Notes: generated by a model not told the origin, from the sequence alone. A stretch of 64,000 nucleotides of DNA from Narthecium ossifragum (GCA_963920575.1 OY986971.1:22620492-22684491), one strand, 5' to 3'; shown: positions 24,054 to 33,801, numbered from the stretch's first letter. Program-made: numbers and translations.

Positions 24054-25519
24054 TGATGAATAAATTTTATATCTCGCAAGTATACAAATCGGTGCAATCA
24101 GTATAGTAGCAAGACGAGTATCGTACTCACAGAGATTTGTAGAGATTATTAGAGTAAAACGCTAAAGAACAGAAAAGAAAGAAAATAAGGAAGGGAAAAT
24201 AAGAGATATGAAGTATTGAGAATAAAAGATCTAATAACGAAATAAGAAAACGATGGAAATATGATGGATGAATACTAAGGTTTCGATTTCACCATAACAT
24301 CCTCATTCTATGCATTGAATCAATCAAGATCTCAGTTTAATTCCAAGGGTTCGTTCTTCCGGTATGATGATCCGTTCGATTGCGGTCTTCACCAAGTACC
24401 CTCAATTAACCCTAGTTAATGAACCCATAGCTAAGGGTCAATCAAGAATCCATTAAGCTCTGAAGAACAATTATGAACCAAGAAGTGTCTTAGCTTGAAC
24501 CCGGCTTCGACTAAATCTCATTCATTCATAGATCCTGAAAGATTAGGGAATGAACCCTCGCCCAATCTCACATAACACAATCTATAATACTTCTATTGGC
24601 CATATAAAGGTATTTAAGATCTCAGTTATAATAATGAATGAAACAAGAAATATAAACTGATTAAATAAATATGATCAAATAGCATAGAATGATTTAGTTA
24701 GGGCTACATCGGTACCTAAGAGAAGAAACTAGCCACTCATGTTGATCATGAGGGCAACAAAACTAATGAAGAAATAAGATGAGAAAAAGAAAAGAAAATC
24801 AAGCCTGGAACCCGTCTCCTCTCCTCCAAACGCTGCCAAAAAGTCCCCCACAAACCCTAGAAAGAGTTCTATTTATAGCCTTAAGTGTCTCCATCCACGG
24901 ATTAGATCTAAACCGTTGATTTTCTTCACTGGGAAAGTAGAATCGATCCCTCCCAGGGTGTCGGATCGATCCCTCTCATTAAAAACTTCAATTTCTGGCT
25001 TCGCCCGAGTCCGATCGATCGGACTATGGGTGTCGAATCGATCGGACTCAGTAGGATGGATGGAGGGATCGATCGGACTATGTACAGCTGAAAAATATGC
25101 GTTCTGTCAGGTTTCTGCATAGTCGGATCGATCGGACTCTAGGTGTCGGATCCATCGGACTTTCCAACGGATTTACTGATTTGCCATCCAGACTGCGTCA
25201 TTGGTACTAAAATTGCCGTAACTTCCTCTAGGAAACTCGAAATCACGAACCGTAAAATTCTCCAGAATCTAGACTTCAAGAGCTTTCCAACCATATATGA
25301 CACATCATCTGATTCTTCATGAGTAGGTACAAGTTAATCTTTCAAGTTGATCCATGTAATCTTTTCAGCTTCTTTGCTTCTTTTTCCTGTATTTTCCAAA
25401 CAACTATGTGAAGCAACATATAGATATAAAAATAGTAATAAAGATATTGATTAAGGATAATAATCTAGCAATTGAGATGGTTATAAGGCTATTTAGAGTG
25501 CACTTTCATGCACTCATCA
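24054..25519 (-). repeat. Athila 5' LTR
   Basis: 1466 bp, TGATGAATAAAT...CACTCATCA on the plus strand (TG...CA ends both ways). The right edge is set by the typical TGATGAGTGCATGAAAG terminus on the minus strand. The segment 24940-25165 repeats TCGATCGGACT/GGATCGATCC motifs many times. The 5-base sequence outside the right edge is GTCTC; its partner is off-window. Confidence 0.88.
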
Positions 25520-25746
25520 GTCTCCGTTTGAAGGGTCGGTGGAGGGCGGATGGATGGGGAAGGAGGAGGGGGCCAGCGGGCCACGGGGCCGCGCGCCGAG
25601 GAGATGCGCCGGAGATCGCCTTCCGAGGAGGAGGAGGGCCTGGGTGGGAGGTCGGGTGGGGAAGGAGGAGGGCGCGGGTGGCGGGTGGGAGGGAGGTCAC
25701 GTGGGAAAGGAGGAGGGCCCGCGGTCGGGGGTAGATGATGACGGGA
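25520..25746. other. GC-rich purine-rich stretch, no gene supported
   Basis: Strongly G-rich on the plus strand (GGAGGAGGG-like repeats). Open frames here are Arg/Gly or Pro/Ala compositional runs with no domain. Probably low-complexity flank in which Athila landed. Confidence 0.5.
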
Positions 25747-25912
25747 GACGTAATTTGAAGTTACGTTTTTATTTATATAGATATAACTCCAACCTACATC
25801 TTACAAGGACCACTCTCTCCTTTCCACACTTGGCGCTCTACGGTGGGGGAATAGTCAAAGACGTAACTCCAGGTTACGTATTTAATATAAAAACGTAACT
25901 TGGAGTTACGTC
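25747..25912. repeat. ACGTAACT/AGTTACGT inverted repeats
   Basis: 25860-25912 folds as a 19-bp stem (GACGTAACTCCAGGTTACG against CGTAACTTGGAGTTACGTC, one mismatch) with a 15-base loop. A related copy GACGTAATTTGAAGTTACG lies at 25747-25765. It could be a fragment of a miniature inverted-repeat element. No target duplication was identified. Confidence 0.6.
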
Positions 25913-26757
25913 TTATTGACATAATTAAAAAAACGAAAGGCAACGTCAATGTGGCGCTGATGTGGCCAAATAGGCATATCCCCATGAATATTTTTTCCAC
26001 ATATATATATTAATAATATTTTATTAAAATAATATTATTTTAAAAAAGTTTCATATTTTAAACATGGACAAAATTTAGATATAATTTTATATGTGAATAT
26101 GGTAACTCATGTTATGATCCTATATGAGCTGCTTATTCATACTGGTCTGATACGGAAGATATTCACTCTATTCATTCTATGGGAGTTGCATACGTACATG
26201 AGATCCATTTTTATATTTTTGCTTTTACACCATACTCACATATAAACATATGACTAAATTGTGTCAATATTTACATATGATCATGAGTGAAATTGGTAAG
26301 TATTTAAACTCAGATACCATGTGAAATCTAACCACTAATACTAAATAAGTCGTGCTGTTGTAATGACAATTCAGTCTCATAAGTAGTTAACTGCAAAGCG
26401 CCTAGAAATCTTATAGAGATCCTTGTCTATTGTAATCATTGCTTAAAAGAGGATACTTGAGAACATAACAAGCACGTTTGATCATTGTATATGGACTTTT
26501 ACCTGCTTAGAAAATCTTACTAATTCGATTATATAACTTTTGTTTGGAAAAAAGAAAAGCAATTGCTGCTTTTCTGTGTACTTCAAGATACACGTAATAC
26601 TTTCAATATTGCAAAATTCAGCTCATTTGCCATTTAATTTATAGATCAATCAGAATTACACTAGACCATAGAACTCGTATTAAATGAATGAAAGAATCAT
26701 TAATCTCTAGCACATGTATGCTAACATTTATAAGGCCATATCCATCCATCCTGATTC
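25913..26757. other. AT-rich intergenic DNA 3' of the EXORDIUM-like gene
   Basis: No gene or repeat structure recognised. The part next to 26758 would be the 3' untranslated region of the minus-strand gene. Confidence 0.5.
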
Positions 26758-27705
26758 CTAAACCAAAGTAGAGCAATGAGCCGTTGACGGGTCAACCCAG
26801 GCCGGGAGTAGGTACTTCCTTCCATGGGCCCCATTCGCGTTGTAACTGGCCCCAGTGGTGGGGTCCTTCAGAAGGTCTCCAGGGTAGCCTGGGTAGGCCC
26901 CCTTCGCGTACACCCCGGCGCATGCCGACCCCGCCTCGAGCGGCGCGCCCTTGGATCCCTGGTAGAACCCGTCGCTGAAGGGGTTCGTCGCCACCGCCGC
27001 GATCATCGCCGCCACGTTGATCACCATCCCGTCGGCGCCCACGTCGCCGTTGGGGGCCGTCAGGGGTGGGTCCTGGGGGCCGTACTCCGGCTGGTGGAAG
27101 GGCCACGCGCACTGGCCGGGGCACTGGGTCGTCGAGTCGCCGACCCAGATGTAGGCGAACCGGCCGGACTTGGACCGCGGGGAGGCCTTGTGGGTCCCGC
27201 ACCGGCTCATGCAGAATCCCTTCACCGCCACGTCGGAGGCCGTCAGCACCACGTTGATGGCTCTCCGGTGAGGGCCGCGAGCCGCCAGGGCGGCGAGGTC
27301 GGAGTCCTCGAGCGACTTTCCCCGGGAGCACCCTTCGTCCAGGATCTGCTCACCGAGCGTGAGTACAGGCAGCTGGTTCACGCCGGCCTTCGTGTAGTAC
27401 TGCTGGACAGTGCCCCACCACCCGGCGACCGAGGGCTTCTTGCTGCCGCCGGCGGAGGAGGAGAGGGAGGTGACGAAGTCGGAGACGATAGCCCGCTGTG
27501 ACGAGGTAAACTTGCCGTACCAAATAAGGTTAACGGAGATGGGTCCGGTGAGGAGGGCTCCCTTGTGGTACTCCATGGGGACCGGCGTCTCCTCCACCAG
27601 GGCGGTGAGCTGCCTCGCCCCCATGCAGCTCTGCAGAATGGCAGAGATCACCAAGACATTGATACCCATAAGAACAGCCTTATAGAAAGAAGAAGAAGAA
27701 GCCAT
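26758..27705 (-). CDS. EXORDIUM-like / PHI-1 secreted protein
   Basis: Single-exon gene of 315 residues, normal family length (about 300-330). Signal peptide at 1-29 (hydrophobic [15 protein letters not shown], then SCMGA). The phosphate-induced protein 1 domain covers the rest: [72 protein letters not shown] and [14 protein letters not shown], ending STAHCSTLV. Conserved cysteines are all present. Family members are apoplastic proteins linked to brassinosteroid-, carbon- and phosphate-related growth in Arabidopsis and tobacco; the biochemical activity is not established. Paralogue of the gene at 32845. Coding is very GC-rich. A (TA)n run lies just upstream of the start. Confidence 0.95.
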   Translation of the reverse strand: MASSSSFYKAVLMGINVLVISAILQSCMGARQLTALVEETPVPMEYHKGALLTGPISVNLIWYGKFTSSQRAIVSDFVTSLSSSAGGSKKPSVAGWWGTVQQYYTKAGVNQLPVLTLGEQILDEGCSRGKSLEDSDLAALAARGPHRRAINVVLTASDVAVKGFCMSRCGTHKASPRSKSGRFAYIWVGDSTTQCPGQCAWPFHQPEYGPQDPPLTAPNGDVGADGMVINVAAMIAAVATNPFSDGFYQGSKGAPLEAGSACAGVYAKGAYPGYPGDLLKDPTTGASYNANGAHGRKYLLPAWVDPSTAHCSTLV

Positions 27706-27809
27706 GATGATATATATATATATAGAAACAAGCTAGCTTAGTTCTCTTTGAGGTGAAGAGAGAAGCTGAGAGAGTTGAGGATGAGAGTGAGATGGTGGAG
27801 CTGAGGGGC

Positions 27810-27817
27810 TTTATATA
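27810..27817 (-). promoter_or_regulatory. TATA box of the minus-strand EXORDIUM-like gene
   Basis: TATATAAA on the minus strand in CCCTATATAAAGCCCC, about 105 bases before the ATG at 27705. The same spacing is seen in the paralogue. Confidence 0.75.
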
Positions 27818-28261
27818 GGGACCATGGGGAGAAGGTGATGGGAAGCTGAGATAAAGTTGGTAGGGCCACTGGCAAGGTTAGTGAACGTTCATCAGTGGCC
27901 AGGCTGGCTCTAGGTTGGTTTCCCCACTTTTCACAGCTGTTCATAGAGATGCTATTATAACTCATATAGTAAACTTCCTACAATGGTCATGGGTTTGGTA
28001 GGGTTTGGATGGGTGTTTTGGGAAGAGGATGGTCAGTGTGTTCTACGAAGAAGATTTAAATGTAGGGTGGTTGTCTTCTTCTCTTTCTTTTTTATGGGGT
28101 TGTCTGGAAGGAGGGTTTGGAGCCGTTGTACACAGCTGGAGATCGCTGTGTGGTTCGGACGGGAGCTTTTTTAGAGGACCCGTAGGACGAACACTAGCGC
28201 GGGTCACGATATTAACGTGGCCTTGCTTAATGCTTGTATATTTGCAGGCGAACCCTGATTG

Positions 28262-28376
28262 GGTACATGCCACGTGGGCATGTACTCCAACTGTTGGATT
28301 GAATCGGGATGTGTGCCCGATTCAATCCAACGGCCATGATTTGTGTACATGGGTACATCCCATGTACACAAATCAT
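28262..28376. repeat. Hairpin cassette, left copy
   Basis: Three consecutive palindromes: a near-perfect one centred on CACGTG (28263-28285), a perfect 16-bp stem with 7-base loop (28293-28331, arm GTTGGATTGAATCGGG) and a perfect 18-bp stem with 5-base loop (28336-28376, arm ATGATTTGTGTACATGGG). The last two recur inverted at 31218-31297. Confidence 0.9.
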
Positions 28377-28670
28377 TTTTGTTTGCAGGCACCGGCCGCA
28401 CCGCCCAAGGAAAAGCCCCGACATTATTATTAATTTGGTTACTTGAATTAAAAAAAAAAATTTGATTTGCTTTCCTACAAGTTTAAAGATTTTAAGATAA
28501 TTAATAAATTTATGATAAACTAAGAACAGAAAATGAAGATAATTAATAAACTAAGAACCCAATTTAATCTAAGATAATCTAAATCCATTAATTAAATCAG
28601 AAAAACTAAGAACAGTAACTAGAAAATAAAGAACAGTATTTAAAACCTAACTAAATCTAGATTATTTCTA
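28377..28670. other. AT-rich DNA hosting the Pack-MULE
   Basis: Runs of AATTAATAAA/CTAAGAACA-like sequence; similar AT-rich material continues at 30387-30600 on the other side. No gene seen. The last nine bases (TTATTTCTA, 28662-28670) are the element's target duplication. Confidence 0.6.
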
Positions 28671-28841
28671 AGGTAAATTACCATTTACTACCCTCAAGTT
28701 TTACAAATTTAATGATTAAGATCCTATACTTTCAATTTTAACAATTAATACCCTGGATTTCCTAAAACCTTTCAATGTGGGACATGGTGCTGACGCCGTT
28801 CCTATACCTAACGGAGGGACGTCACGTGCCCGTCATGTGAC
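28671..28841. repeat. Pack-MULE left terminal inverted repeat
   Basis: About 170 bp. The inner part reads TGGTGCTGACGCCGTTCC then TAACGGAGGGACGTCACGTG and matches the complement of 30208-30377 with few substitutions. Confidence 0.92.
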
Positions 28842-28859
28842 ATGTTTCTGAGGCTTTTA

Positions 28860-29480
28860 ACGACGGTGGCATGCAAGAGCACGGCGAGTCCGTCCGGATC
28901 GGCGTATTCAAGCAAGTCGGCAGCGGTGTGGTGATGGTCGTCACGGTCAAATATGGTCCCCCGACCTTTGTGCCATACGTGAACCCATTCTATGGCGTGA
29001 TGCCGGTCTCCAGCAGGCCGTCCCTTACCGCCGACTTCCACTGGAACATCGGCAACTCGAAGGCCACGACCCTCTCGACGCACTGGTAAGACTGGTTCAC
29101 CAAGCTAGGATCCCATCCGACCTCTCGCACGTCCTCAAGGCTGGCTCTCGTGTAGAACAACGCGTTCATGCAGCTCCCGCGCGCCGAGCACTCGTGCTCA
29201 GGCGTTCACGACGCCGTCCTTGGAGACGAAGCACTAGGCGGCGGAGCCGGGGGAGTCGTCGGCGAGGGTGTCGAGGAAGAAGGCCAGGAACAACGGGCAA
29301 CCTGCGGTTTCTCCACCAATGCTGGGGCCAGGAAGATGACGGCGTTGCCAGCAAGACGCTCGTGCTCGGGCGTTCACGACGCCGTCCTCGGAGACAAAGC
29401 GCTGGGCGGCGGAACCGGGGGAGTCATCGGCGAGGGTGTCGAGGAAGGAGGCCAGGTTGGATATGTTCATGTGCTATGTT
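28860..29480. pseudogene. Unrecognised captured sequence with internal duplication
   Basis: GC-rich, gene-like sequence inside the Pack-MULE. The plus frame 28871-29086 ([28 protein letters not shown]) and the minus frames around 29200-29460 ([14 protein letters not shown]) are open, but I could not match either to a family. A block of about 98 bp is present twice, 29191-29288 and 29359-29456, offset by 168 bases. Confidence 0.45.
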
Positions 29481-29505
29481 TTGCTCTGTTTATGGATATA
29501 TGAAG

Positions 29506-29705
29506 GTATTGAATCATGGGATCTCCTGCGAGCTGATGGATGAGATGGAGACGATGAAGGAGCATTACCAGAAATGCCGAGAACAGAGGTTCAAAGAGTT
29601 CGCCAGCAAAGCTCTCTAAGGAGCAGACATTGACGCCAACAACACCGACTGGGAGAGCACCTTCTACATACGCCACCTCCCCCGTCTCCAACATGTCCGA
29701 GATCC
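29506..29705 (+). pseudogene. 1-aminocyclopropane-1-carboxylate oxidase fragment
   Basis: Reads [20 protein letters not shown], then a [16 protein letters not shown] block, a TAA stop, and DWESTFYIRHLP. It then shifts by one base within a C run, beyond which SNMSEIP is readable. This is the start of ACC oxidase exon 2, from the NHGIS motif to SEIPD. The beginning coincides with the position where plant ACC oxidase genes have intron 1. The stop, the frameshift and the absence of the iron- and oxoglutarate-binding C-terminal part make it non-functional. The intact gene makes ethylene from ACC. Orientation is opposite to the neighbouring CDC123 piece. Confidence 0.88.
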
Positions 29706-30110
29706 CGGATCAGCGGTGAGATTGCGGCGGTGCATGAAGTAGCGGAACTCCATCTCGGGGCGGAGGTTGGGGTACGACTTCCGGATCGCAAGATAGAAAG
29801 ACATCGCCGTCTGTGAGCCGTCGGACGGGCCTTCATCTGAGCAGGATCCGACAGCGTGGGAGAGATCGTGGGCGATGCGGTCGGAGGAGCGTAGGAGGAG
29901 GACAACCTCGGTGAACAAGGTGCAGCGAAGTGTTCCCTCGGCCGCGATCCTTGTGGCGTCAGTGGGGGTGCTCCAGTTGAGCTTGGGGACAGCGGCGCCA
30001 GAGGCGGGGCTGGGGAGGAGGAAGCGCTTGGGGGAAGTGGATGCGGATTTGGGATCCGGGAGGTGGTGGAAGAGGGTGCGGATGGTGTGGGGCTTGAAGA
30101 GGCGCCGGCG
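29706..30110 (-). pseudogene. CDC123 (D123) fragment
   Basis: Minus-strand open sequence reading AAVPKLNWSTPTDATRIA, EGTLRCTLFTEVVLLLRSSD, RIAHDLSHAVGSC, FYLAIRKSYPNLRPEMEFRY and FMHRRNLTA. These are the consecutive motifs of the CDC123/D123 family, which helps assemble translation initiation factor eIF2. Only the N-terminal third to half is present. It abuts the ACC oxidase fragment tail to tail at about 29705. The stretch 30110-30165 continues open but is low-complexity Ser/Pro. Confidence 0.82.
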
Positions 30111-30207
30111 TCGGATTTATGTGTGTGTATAGGAAGGCCGGAGGCCCGGAGATGCGGCCGGCGGTGGGGTTGTAGTCAGATGGGGGACAGTGTCACTAGG
30201 CTTGCCG

Positions 30208-30377
30208 TCACGTGACCCGCACGTGACGTCCCTCCGTTAGGTATAGGAACGGCGTCAGCACCATGTCCCACATTGAAAGGTTTTAAGAAGTCCAGGGTAT
30301 TTATTGTTAAAAATGAAAGTATAGGGTCTTAATCGTTAAATTTGTAAAACTTGAGGGTAGTAAATGGTAATTTACCC
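30208..30377. repeat. Pack-MULE right terminal inverted repeat
   Basis: Complementary to 28671-28841. Directly followed by TTATTTCTA (30378-30386), the second copy of the 9-bp target duplication. Confidence 0.92.
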
Positions 30378-30386
30378 TTATTTCTA

Positions 30387-31217
30387 TATTAATCTTACAT
30401 TCGGAAAGGACATAAACTACTTAAATTAAACTAATTTATCTTAGTATAAAGATTAATCTAATTTAACCTTAAAATGAATCTAGATTAACTCTACAGTAAA
30501 CCTAAATTAATTTGTTGGAAAAGAAAGTAACTAAGATTAACTAAACTATGTTAACTAGGTTAATCTAAGAAAACAGTAAAGAAGAACAGAAATTAAACCG
30601 AAAGATCTTCATTAAAAAATTAACTTACAACTAGAACAGGAACGTAGAAATCCATGCTTCAAGCAGGTTATAAGAGTGTCGAGAGGGATTACAGTGGTGA
30701 ATAGAAAGTTATTTATATCTAAGGACCTAATAACTGCTCCCGCCTTGAGTGGTAATCATGCGGATGAAGGAGATCGTGCGCTAACTGCGTCACAACGGCT
30801 CCTCTCATGTTCTATTCTGGTTTGGAGAGTATACGTAGTCAATGCTCCTTCATTACATATGTCATGATTACGCTGGATTACTTATCGTTCATTATCCACG
30901 TCATACCTACATGTGTGTTTATGACCTTAATTGACACATGTTTTAGTTGCTTTTTGACGATGACTTCAATTGGCTTGCTTCGTCATGACCTTTGGTTGAT
31001 CATCGTCTTTTGCTTGCTTCATGCTTGTCTTTGACCGATGATTTAGTTTCTTGCTTTATGAATGATGCATCATCATTATTTATATATATATATGATCGCC
31101 CATTTGGTCGATGGGTTGCATCTAGACGACAAAACTACATACTTATATGTCATCGATCATTACTTATTTTGTCTACATGTCAGTCATTAATTATATAGTC
31201 ATTATTTTGGTGAAAAA
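30387..31217. other. AT-rich intergenic DNA
   Basis: No gene supported. Short open frames at 30676-31198 have no recognisable domain and lie in AT-rich sequence with a (TA)n tract at 31081-31093. Confidence 0.5.
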
Positions 31218-31297
31218 TAATTTGTGTACATGGGATGTACCTATGTACACAAATCCTTACCGTTGGATTGAATCGGGCACACATCCCGATTCAATCC
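31218..31297. repeat. Hairpin cassette, inverted right copy
   Basis: Reverse complement of the core of 28293-28376. Stem ATTTGTGTACATGGG/CCTATGTACACAAAT (31220-31254) is followed by GGATTGAATCGGG/CCCGATTCAATCC (31265-31297) with loop CACACAT, the complement of the left loop. The spacer between the hairpins is also conserved in part. The CACGTG palindrome of the left copy is absent. Confidence 0.88.
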
Positions 31298-32742
31298 ATG
31301 CACTATTTTGGCTAACACTTTGACTTGGGCGTAGTGCCAATTGCCACCGAATATATTCCCATAAGTTTGCATGTTATTTAGTTGGAAAGCATGCATGGTG
31401 TATTAGCTGGTTGTTTAAGAATCTTTTGTTTGTTTATAGTGTACTAGGCTGTCACCTCTGTCTGATATATAGTTAGCTAGACAACTCTGCCTACAGCTAA
31501 GACAAGCGTGTCTCGTGGGTGTCTTATCTGAAGCTTGTCATCTCCATAGGAGCACAGTGAGTTGGCAACCAAGCTTGACTTCTCGCAAAATAGAGACATA
31601 TAGCTGCACGAGTACAACATTATATTGTTAAAATGCTTCTAGTTGTTGATTTGTTATGCATAATTGTAGGTATTCTAATGTTAGATTTGCAGCTAATTAA
31701 GTTCTTGTATTCATGACAATGGATAAGAGTGTCTAGCTAGTAGAGAGGTTGGAGACCAGCTTACTTGATCCAGATCCTTCTTTGCTTAGACATGTTTAAT
31801 TGTAACACTGAGATGACCCGTGGGGTTAATTAGTCTATTTAATTTGCATCCGCAACTTAAGATCCCTGTTGTCTACTTTAGCTACAGAGTTATATAGAAA
31901 ATAGGTGATCTATAATAATCGGCTAATCGCCTTCGATCTAATCCTGCTTAATTGATGTTTAGGATTGCCAACTCTGAAAAGAGGAACTAGAGATGCAACG
32001 AAAAATTATAATATCCATGCCTAACCACCAAAATAATGACATAATTAATTAAAATGATATCAGTTCAGAGCCCAAAAGTTAGAACGCATTAATCTTCAAA
32101 CTTCCAAGACGAAATACAAAAAGCCATTTGATTTGTTGCATCAAATGATGATACATCACTTGATGGAGCTAGCTAATTTATCGATCACGCGTTTGACGCT
32201 TTGCATCAGTCATGTAATATAACTTAACTTTCATCTACTTTCTATCGAAAGATTCAGATTACATCAGCTATTATTTTGATTCCCTGCATTAACTCTACGT
32301 ACCTATCATTGAGGCGGAACATATGATTGAATGTTGCTTCGCAGAAGTTTGCAAACTATGTCCCTATGTTTTAGCCGATTCAAAACCCTTGTGCTAGTGC
32401 TTTCCAATAGTGTCCTCTACGTTAGCACACGCACACGTCTGGCATGCACCGGCCACGCATGAGATGGCGCGCCGCGCGCACTACCCTCTACCACAGCCCC
32501 AGGTGCGCACCGAGCACATGCCCCACCCCCATAAGCGCGCTGCCACCCCACCTGGATACGCGTAGCCACCCCACCATACAAAACCAAGCCACCCACCACG
32601 AACCATCCTAAACCATCCACCCGTACTCCACTCCCTTAAACAACTCACTTAAACTAACTAAACCATAAAACCACCATTAGTCCATAACCATCCCACGAAG
32701 CTAAGACGAAGAAGCTCAGCTCTCATGGCTTCCAACCTCTAC
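31298..32742. other. Upstream region of the plus-strand EXORDIUM-like gene
   Basis: No coding sequence. 32415-32640 is CA-rich (CACGCAC, CCACCCCACC-like), a composition common in plant promoters. Individual factor sites are not called. Confidence 0.45.
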
Positions 32743-32750
32743 TATATAAA
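32743..32750 (+). promoter_or_regulatory. TATA box of the plus-strand EXORDIUM-like gene
   Basis: TATATAAA in CTACTATATAAACCCC, about 95 bases before the ATG at 32845. Transcription would start near 32780, giving a leader of roughly 65 bases. Confidence 0.78.
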
Positions 32751-32844
32751 CCCCTGCCACCCAGTAAACCTTTCACTCAAACTCTTTCTTTGCAGCCTTT
32801 TGTTTTCACATATACAAGACCTTCTTAATTAGCTGTGAGATCCA

Positions 32845-33801
32845 ATGGCTTCCTCTCAAGGACCCAACTCAACCCTTGTTCTTCTCCTGATAGTGGCTAC
32901 AGTTGCAGGCCTAGCCCAAGTGTGCATGGGATCCAGCAGGAAGTTGGCCGCCCTAGTGCAGCCAACTCCGGTGTTGCTGGAGTACCACGGCGGCGCCGTT
33001 CTCCAAGGCGACATTCCAGTGTCTATACTTTGGTATGGGGTGTTCACCTCGTCTCAGAAGTCCATCATCTCCGACCTCCTCCTCTCCCTCACCCCGTCCC
33101 AGAAGCAGCCCAGCCCCTCCGTCTCCCAGTGGTGGTCCACCGTCGACGACCTCTACCTCTCCAAAGCAACGCACGGCAAGAAGAGGACGGTGAAGACACG
33201 GGTGCTCCTGGCTTCCCAGATCTCCGACGAGAAGTGCTCCATGGGGAAGTCGTTGAAGCGATCCCAGCTCCCGGCTCTGGCCGCGCGCGCGGGGGCCAAG
33301 CAAGGTGGCATCGCTCTCGTGCTCACCGCTCGCGACGTGGCCGTCCAAGACTTCTGCATGTCGAGCTGCGGCACCCACGGATCCGACGCCAAGAACGGCG
33401 CCGCTTACGTCTGGGTCGGCGACTCGTCGACCCAGTGCCCGGGGCAGTGCGCGTGGCCCTTCCACCAGCCAGAGTACGGCCCTCAGACACCTCCCATGAC
33501 TGCGCCCAACGGCGACGTGGGAGCCGACGGGATGGCCATCAACGTGGCGGCGCTGGTGGCTGCCGCGGCGACCAACCCCTTCAAGGACGGGTTCTACCAG
33601 GGCGCCAGGGACGCTCCGCTCGAGGTGGGGTCCGCGTGCACCGGGGTCTACGCCAAGGGGGCTTACCCGGGTTACCCGGGAGACTTGCTGGTGGACCACA
33701 CCACTGGGGCCAGTTACAACGCGATAGGGGCCCACGGGAGGAAGTACGTACTCCCGGCCTTGGTTGACCCGTCAACGGCTCAATGCTCTACTTTGGTTTA
33801 A
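32845..33801 (+). CDS. EXORDIUM-like / PHI-1 secreted protein
   Basis: Single exon, 318 residues. Signal peptide 1-30 (LVLLLIVATVAGLAQVCMGS). Family domain: [76 protein letters not shown] and [14 protein letters not shown], ending STAQCSTLV, with every conserved cysteine. It differs from its paralogue mainly in the signal peptide and the region of residues 85-130, where it has a Lys-rich insertion (HGKKRTVKTR). Expected to be secreted to the cell wall. The start is supported by the TATA spacing and the signal peptide. Head-to-head arrangement with 26758-27705 suggests an inverted local duplication. Confidence 0.95.
   Translation: MASSQGPNSTLVLLLIVATVAGLAQVCMGSSRKLAALVQPTPVLLEYHGGAVLQGDIPVSILWYGVFTSSQKSIISDLLLSLTPSQKQPSPSVSQWWSTVDDLYLSKATHGKKRTVKTRVLLASQISDEKCSMGKSLKRSQLPALAARAGAKQGGIALVLTARDVAVQDFCMSSCGTHGSDAKNGAAYVWVGDSSTQCPGQCAWPFHQPEYGPQTPPMTAPNGDVGADGMAINVAALVAAAATNPFKDGFYQGARDAPLEVGSACTGVYAKGAYPGYPGDLLVDHTTGASYNAIGAHGRKYVLPALVDPSTAQCSTLV

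Larger units (their letters stand above)
1..25519 (-). mobile_element. Athila-type Ty3/gypsy retrotransposon, interrupted and truncated by the window edge
   Basis: Minus-strand element read from its 5' LTR (24054-25519) through primer site, gag, protease and reverse transcriptase (24004-20675), then RNase H and integrase (2377-595). A Tat element fills 2378-20621. Removing it and one copy of its GCCCT duplication joins ...V-D-R at the 20.6-kb side to A-K-I-D-L at the 2.4-kb side in one frame, which proves the two halves are one element. Lineage is inferred from the gag type, an FMDD reverse transcriptase and the TGGCGCCGTTGCCGGGG primer site. The other LTR is outside the window, so age cannot be judged from LTR divergence. 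Confidence 0.92.
28671..30377. mobile_element. Pack-MULE (non-autonomous Mutator-like element)
   Basis: 1707 bp with long terminal inverted repeats (28671-28841 and 30208-30377; outer ends AGGTAAATTACC and, read inward, GGGTAAATTACC) differing at only about ten positions. The perfect 9-bp direct duplication TTATTTCTA at 28662-28670 and 30378-30386 is diagnostic of Mutator-like transposition. The interior encodes no transposase. Instead it holds fragments of two recognisable host genes in opposite orientation plus an unrecognised GC-rich part. Confidence 0.93.

Noticed and set aside
25408..25898. Overlapping Gly/Arg-rich frames right of the Athila LTR
   Set aside because: Low-complexity GGAGGAGGG-type DNA. 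No motif, no supported start.
26792..27501. Arg/Pro/Gly-rich open frames overlapping the minus-strand EXORDIUM-like gene
   Set aside because: Shadow frames of a very GC-rich gene. The 315-residue frame has the full conserved domain.
32835..33767. 310-codon and 260-codon frames overlapping the plus-strand EXORDIUM-like gene
   Set aside because: Same GC-driven shadows. Composition is Arg/His/Gly-rich with no domain.
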